Shown: piece by piece, positions 60,201 through 64,000 of the stretch
Layout: every line of letters begins with the position of its first letter
Position numbering within the stretch: position 1 is the stretch's first letter
The notes under the pieces: generated by a model
Told to the model about the DNA's origin: nothing
Databases searched by the model: none
The model's input: only the letters and a program-made list of their open reading frames with translations
Translations under genes and position numbers: made by a program
Source: Oegoconia quadripuncta
Taxonomy: Eukaryota; Arthropoda; Insecta; Lepidoptera; Autostichidae
Reading direction: 5' to 3'
Assembly: GCA_949316235.1 (NCBI GenBank)
Contig: OX438751.1
Location: 15,376,801-15,440,800, forward strand
Length of the DNA stretch: 64,000 bases

Positions 60201-62699
60201 AGCTGGATCGATCTTATTTTACAAAGTTACAAAGTATTTGTATTGGACAGCTGTTTCTTCGAGTGCGTCTGTGTTAGTTCACAACCAAGAGATATAATTA
60301 AAATACTAGTCGATTGGTACAATGAGCAGACTATTATTGCCCATCGCAAATTACGTGGAATAGAAAAACCCGTAAAACCTATTACAAACATAACGACTGA
60401 TCTTTCAGACGGAATTGCATTGACATCAACATTTTTAAATCATTGCCCTTTCATGGCACAGCACTTTTCAATATTTTGCGACCCAATTGATAGTGATAAA
60501 GAAGGCAGTGCAGTTAATAACGCTTGTCTTATTATCGAAGCCATGAACATATTGAAACTATATTTTCCGTTGACTAGCAAAGAGCTCCTAGAACCAAACT
60601 TTTTGCAAATGCTGTTTTTATCAATTCATTTATATGTAACACTACCAATGTTTAAGTGTAAAGAAGTTCTCCATTTCAATCCACCGCTCTTGAGAAGCTC
60701 TTCTCGGCAATTATCGATTTCTCCGTCGAGTCAAGAAACTTTAATATTTACTCATATCACTCTCAACAACTTCAGGAACAGTTTTGTCGTTGAAAAATCA
60801 CCATCTAATGATAATGGGAAAAAGATATTTTTAAACGTTAAGTACATTGCTAATTTTGTTGAGAAAACTCAATGTTTGCTACTCATCCACGGTTACAATA
60901 AAACTCGAATATTTGATACTTATATAATATTTGAACTCCACGGTCATATCGGAGCTCTGAATCCGTTAAAAAAGTGCAAAGTGACAGGGCCATTATATCG
61001 GCCCGTTAAAGTGGATGTTATGGTGGCGTCTCCATTCATACCTGCAGCTATATTTGAAACGTACCTAACAGATATTGAGCCCAGTATACCGGTGATATTT
61101 GAAAATGAAATTAAGCATCGATTTTTCATAAGACGACTTAATTTGATTGACAAAGAAATATATTTGCCTGGTATGCCAAAGGAAGCTGGACCCGATGTAA
61201 CGGAACACAAGTTATACTTACAAATGATATGCCTTAATACTCAGGTGGGAGCTTCATGGATTTGGTTTCGATCTGATATAGGAGAATTTTTTGTTAGGGT
61301 TACATCGCAACCTAGATGGGATTTGGCTATAGATACTCTTCAAGCTAAAGTTGAAACTTGGCCGATGGATCCGTGCAGTTGTGGAGAGGCTTGCGAGTGT
61401 TATCGAACAACTATTTTGATGATTCCTCACCGTAATGACCTTATGATTAAATCATTGCGGTTCGCGTTAATGGAAAATGCATCAGATAGTATGTTGAAGA
61501 TATTTGACGAATTAATAGGTAATGTATTTAGATATATTTATTTTCATTATCTCATTTAAGTTCGTGATATTCGCATTTTATCATTAATTCATTTATGATT
61601 CCTTGATTATAAATGAATTAATGATAATCATATCCTTATATGAAGTGCCTGTTACTGATAGAATTATATATAATATTTTGAACTATTGTAATTAAATACA
61701 TTTTGAAAGACATTGGCGCAGCATACGGTAGCGTTGAGGATATCGCAGCCAACCCGCTAAGGTCCAAAATAGTGAGCAAGATCCGTCAAGATGTCCACAG
61801 CATGTTTGTTAATGACAATTTAAGTATTTAAAAACAAAAAAATATGTATTCTATAGTTCGCGGGCGCCATGTTAGTTTTTTACCATAAAATGTATCATAA
61901 AACACATGCGATCAAAACTAATCTAACGACACCTTGCACATCAAAATCGGTCAGGCTGTTTATACACGAGGTAACATATAAATATCATACGTAGACTTGA
62001 AAAACATTCCCCTTCTCTCCTCCCTGGTACAGTCGAGTAATAAAAATAATTCTATGGAAGATTTCGTAAAACATCATCTCAATTTCTTTAGTAGTACTGC
62101 CTCGTTTAACTTATTGTATTCATCTGTCTATATATTTAGTAAATTCTCTGTTTTGGATTGTAGTGGAGCATTTTTAAAGATCACCTGGGTCGCTCTACCT
62201 AAACTTATTATAGGTACGTCTACTGTTAAGTAACCTGGTAGGTAGTGCCAATAACACTACAACCGGCTGTATTCAGGTTTTGCCGTAACGTACCTTCTCT
62301 TGTGGTTTCTGGATGAAAGCGCTACCACCTTTGATCTCATTTTCAAATCTAGCTGTTGAGTAGGTATTTAACGATTTTTATATTCCAGATTCACCGACGG
62401 GAAAAATAATTTTGGGTATGTTGCTCGCTGAAGGTGGAACGAATATTATCGACGTGAAACACATCCTTAACAGTCTCATTTCGTACAGAATATCATCACG
62501 GGCTCTAATACCCCGCTTGGATCGCGTTATGCTGCATCAACACACCGACTCAGTGTTGGCACTACCAGTCACAGTACCCGCTCATGACAAGTCGGAAAAA
62601 TATTCCATTACCTTTTCATCCGATTGCGGCATGGACATACGAACATATAGAGTCCTATTCATAGAGACGAGCAATGTACATGAGAGGTTTTCGAATTGA
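54105..62699 (+). CDS. CFAP47: CFAP47-like axonemal protein, five exons, 1755 aa
   Basis: Exons 54105-54284, 54767-56928, 58329-59384, 59960-61518 and 62389-62699 sum to 5268 nt, exactly 1755 codons plus stop, with GT-AG at all four introns and matching phases (0, 2, 2, 1). An in-frame TAA 12 nt upstream supports the start. The protein has no signal peptide. Residues about 60-1130 are beta-rich repeated blocks (patterns such as INFGDI...VRIRNES, IDFGAIAMDT...IKNNCPYDV, FGMITNE) of the ASH/HYDIN type. A calponin-homology domain lies at about 1243-1361 (ILVDWYNEQ, TDLSDGIAL, NHCPF), followed by more beta-rich sequence. ASH blocks plus one CH domain is the CFAP47 plan. In mammals CFAP47 is a sperm-flagellum protein of about 3200 residues, so this insect form is much shorter. 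HYDIN or DLEC1 are less likely because of the CH domain. Axoneme or sperm-tail role is inferred from the family. Confidence 0.82.
54767..56928 (+). CDS. CFAP47: CFAP47-like exon 2 (residues 61-781)
   Basis: The acceptor TTTTTAG precedes AAATTTGAAGAAG in phase 0. The exon encodes 16 codons (KFEEARNISAPHRAFS) before the first internal Met and then about 700 residues of ASH-like blocks. The donor is GAAGA|GTAAGT, leaving phase 2. This 2.2-kb exon is intron-free, with several cysteines and no transmembrane segments. Confidence 0.85.
57383..57518. mobile_element. MITE in intron 2 of the CFAP47-like gene
   Basis: 'tgtcgattcggttgcacacg' 'aactaaactaaaa' (from 57383) is the near reverse complement of the stretch ending at 57518 ('ttttagtttagtttgcgtac' 'aaccgaatcgaca'). 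The arms of about 35 bp enclose about 60 bp. Intron 2 (56929-58328) otherwise holds AT-rich DNA and a GC-richer block at 57180-57360. Confidence 0.75.
58329..59384 (+). CDS. CFAP47: CFAP47-like exon 3 (residues 781-1133)
   Basis: The acceptor TCTTCCAG is followed by A, completing a GAA codon, then LYEYNARVKIKTVNKDISYC. It continues through VPWIALSVQKFEIDYDPTG to an acidic/aromatic region (NPYPYYPLNAQTELYEYLET) and ends AAGATAAC|GTAAGC in phase 2. Confidence 0.85.
59545..59935 (+). repeat. Composite tRNA-like/5S-like SINE in intron 3
   Basis: A B-box-like GGTTTAAATCC (59590-59600) from a tRNA-type head is followed by GAAGTTAAGC (59692-59701) and then 'ggtcaatacttggatgggtg' (59702-59721), which match the internal control region of 5S rRNA, with about 12 nt of 5S missing between them. 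A (TTTA/TTA)n tract (59812-59860) and the end 'caacagtgggg...gatgatgatgatgat' follow. Confidence 0.6.
59960..61518 (+). CDS. CFAP47: CFAP47-like exon 4 with calponin-homology domain
   Basis: The acceptor TATTTACAG is followed by C completing ACC, then AQGVDESFKCVKEIHDTYKE. The CH domain is at about residues 1243-1361 (RDIIKILVDWYNEQ ... TDLSDGIALTSTFLNHCPF ... LFLSIHLYVTLP). After it come beta-rich segments including GEFFVRVTSQPRW and a cysteine cluster DPCSCGEACECY. The exon ends TTAATAG|GTAATG in phase 1. Confidence 0.87.
61580..61625. repeat. Perfect hairpin in intron 4, 17-bp arms
   Basis: ATCATTAATTCATTTAT (61580-61596) and its exact reverse complement (61609-61625) enclose a 12-nt loop just downstream of the exon 4 donor. 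Confidence 0.85.
61850..62040 (+). repeat. Repeat D copy in intron 4
   Basis: 'gggcgccatgttagtttttt' 'accataaaatgtatc', 'aatctaacgacaccttgcac' and 'gaggtaacata' match the copies at 28440 and 44935. The open frame at 61997-62233 is incidental. Confidence 0.6.
62389..62699 (+). CDS. CFAP47: CFAP47-like exon 5, C-terminus (residues 1653-1755)
   Basis: The acceptor TATTCCAG is followed by AT completing GAT, then SPTGKIILGMLLAEGGTNII. It ends STNVHE-like (ETSNVHERFSN) at TGA 62697-62699. Confidence 0.83.
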
Positions 62700-62703
62700 A
62701 GGA

Positions 62704-62709
62704 AATAAA
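62704..62709 (+). terminator. Possible polyadenylation signal, 4 nt after stop
   Basis: AATAAA lies directly after the stop codon. Further candidates are near 62968 and 63272. A signal this close would give an extremely short 3' UTR. Confidence 0.4.
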
Positions 62710-64000
62710 GTCAATTCCGCTTATGATGTTGGGATCATTTATAATTTGGATGATATATTTTTTAATGATCTTATGTATTATTGTGTTTAGTGAAACTGGG
62801 CCCTTTTAAGGGGTGTTAGGCCTCTTTCATTTTACTTGATACCTATTTATAATTAATTATAACTTAAAACAAAACCCTATCTCTTCTATGTTGGAGAGGA
62901 GTTGATTGTTTTTATTACAGTAAGGGTTTATGCATTTCATATTTTTGTTCTTCTAGCTGTGTATTTTAATAAAATTTTAACACGTATACCTAATGTAAAA
63001 TCAAAGTGTGATGTATATTATTTGATTTTTTTTAAATATATGCTTACATTAATTGTAAATTATAATCTTTTATTTGAATTAATGGCGGCTAACTTTAGAA
63101 TTAAAGTACGGTAGTAATACCAAGATTAACTAGTCCCAATTAAAAAAATATTGTACTATATCTGTGTAGATAAGCCCATGAGTAGGTACATAAAATCAAT
63201 CGTCGGAAATTTATTTTTGTAATTTTATTTTACGTACTGCAACATTAAACTTGTATTTTCGTTTTTCCGAATAAAATCTTATTATTAAAAATAACCCTAG
63301 AAACTTTAAAAGAATATTAAAAAACAAATAAATTATGGGAAGCCTGTACTGTCCAATGAGAAACGGTATGTCTGTCTCTTTCTCCAAAGGGAATTCAAAA
63401 ACTTTAATGAAAAAGTAAAACTAAGCCTCGCGGATGGTGGCCGGATTTTTTTAATTTTAAATTGACCGGATTTTTGAATGAAGCCATAAAACACTGGCCT
63501 ATATCCCACATAAGATCTCACAAATTTTTGGGAATCACGAAGCTTGGTTTAATTTTTACATTAAACATTTTTGATGGGATAACTTAGTACCGGCCGGAAC
63601 CAGGAAGTGGCAGGTTCCCATGATGAGCACCGCACCTTGACGAGACTGTAGTCTCGAGACGGTACCGCACCGCGCCGCCTGCTACCTTGGCCTGAGCTAG
63701 CCAACCGCGTCCGGGTCGAACAGATCGTTGACCAATATATTCTTATGTTAATTAGTACAAAACAGCATATAAAAACACCACTCAAATATGATGATTTAAT
63801 TAAAATACCGTGTAGCAGGAGATAAAGCTACCGAGTGCTACAAAAACGAACAGGATAGACTCTAAGGCCACTGGCTGTGTCACTAACAAAACATTTGGTC
63901 ATCAAACTTACAATTAAGAATCTAGACAAATGAAAGTTATAACTGCAGTAGAAGGAAGGTTTATCTCACTGATGGAAATATTCTACAAAGCCTCGGCACC
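62710..64000. other. 3' flank, no second gene seen
   Basis: AT-rich DNA with several AATAAA motifs. 63585-63725 is GC-richer, with a short inverted repeat 'gagactgtagtctc', and open on the minus strand for 74 codons, but there is no domain. Confidence 0.45.

Noticed and set aside
54105..62699. DLEC1 identity, suggested by equal protein length
   Set aside because: DLEC1 lacks a calponin-homology domain, which is clear here; equal length is coincidence.

Overview
This window looks like nuclear DNA of a lepidopteran insect (moth or butterfly). It is AT-rich, intron-containing and dominated by interspersed repeats of types I know from Lepidoptera: tRNA-derived SINEs, 3' tails ending in a 'cagcagtgg...gatgatgatg' motif, foldback MITEs, a mariner and a DIRS-type retrotransposon. 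The organism call rests on repeat style and on one gene's similarity, not on a database search. There are no prokaryotic features.

Layout. 1-13.1 kb: a tandem array of one SINE family, a MITE, a perfect hairpin, SINE and LINE fragments, otherwise non-coding. 13.13-18.66 kb: a decayed but structurally complete DIRS-like tyrosine-recombinase retrotransposon, with inverted terminal repeats, gag, RT/RNase H, tyrosine recombinase and an internal complementary region, all recognisable. 18.7-28.4 kb: SINEs, LINE relics and a GC-rich island carrying three consecutive palindromes. 28.60-29.91 kb: a nearly intact mariner with both inverted repeats, nested in an older repeat. 30-53 kb: a gene desert with SINEs, MITEs, LINE fragments, a near-identical 787-bp tandem duplication and a long CA microsatellite. 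53.1-53.6 kb: a likely first coding exon of an unidentified minus-strand gene beside a CpG-rich stretch. 54.1-62.7 kb: the one clearly supported gene, five exons on the plus strand joining in frame to 1755 codons. It encodes an axonemal-type ASH/Ig-like protein with a calponin-homology domain, best matched to CFAP47.

How it fits together. The plus-strand CFAP47-like gene and the minus-strand exon lie head to head about 0.9 kb apart and may share a promoter region. If the minus-strand gene runs leftward through long introns, much of the 1-53 kb 'desert' could be its intronic or regulatory DNA; that is inference. The most unusual content is the DIRS-like element, where gross architecture, insertion junction, internal repeats and the individual lesions that killed it can all be read from the sequence.
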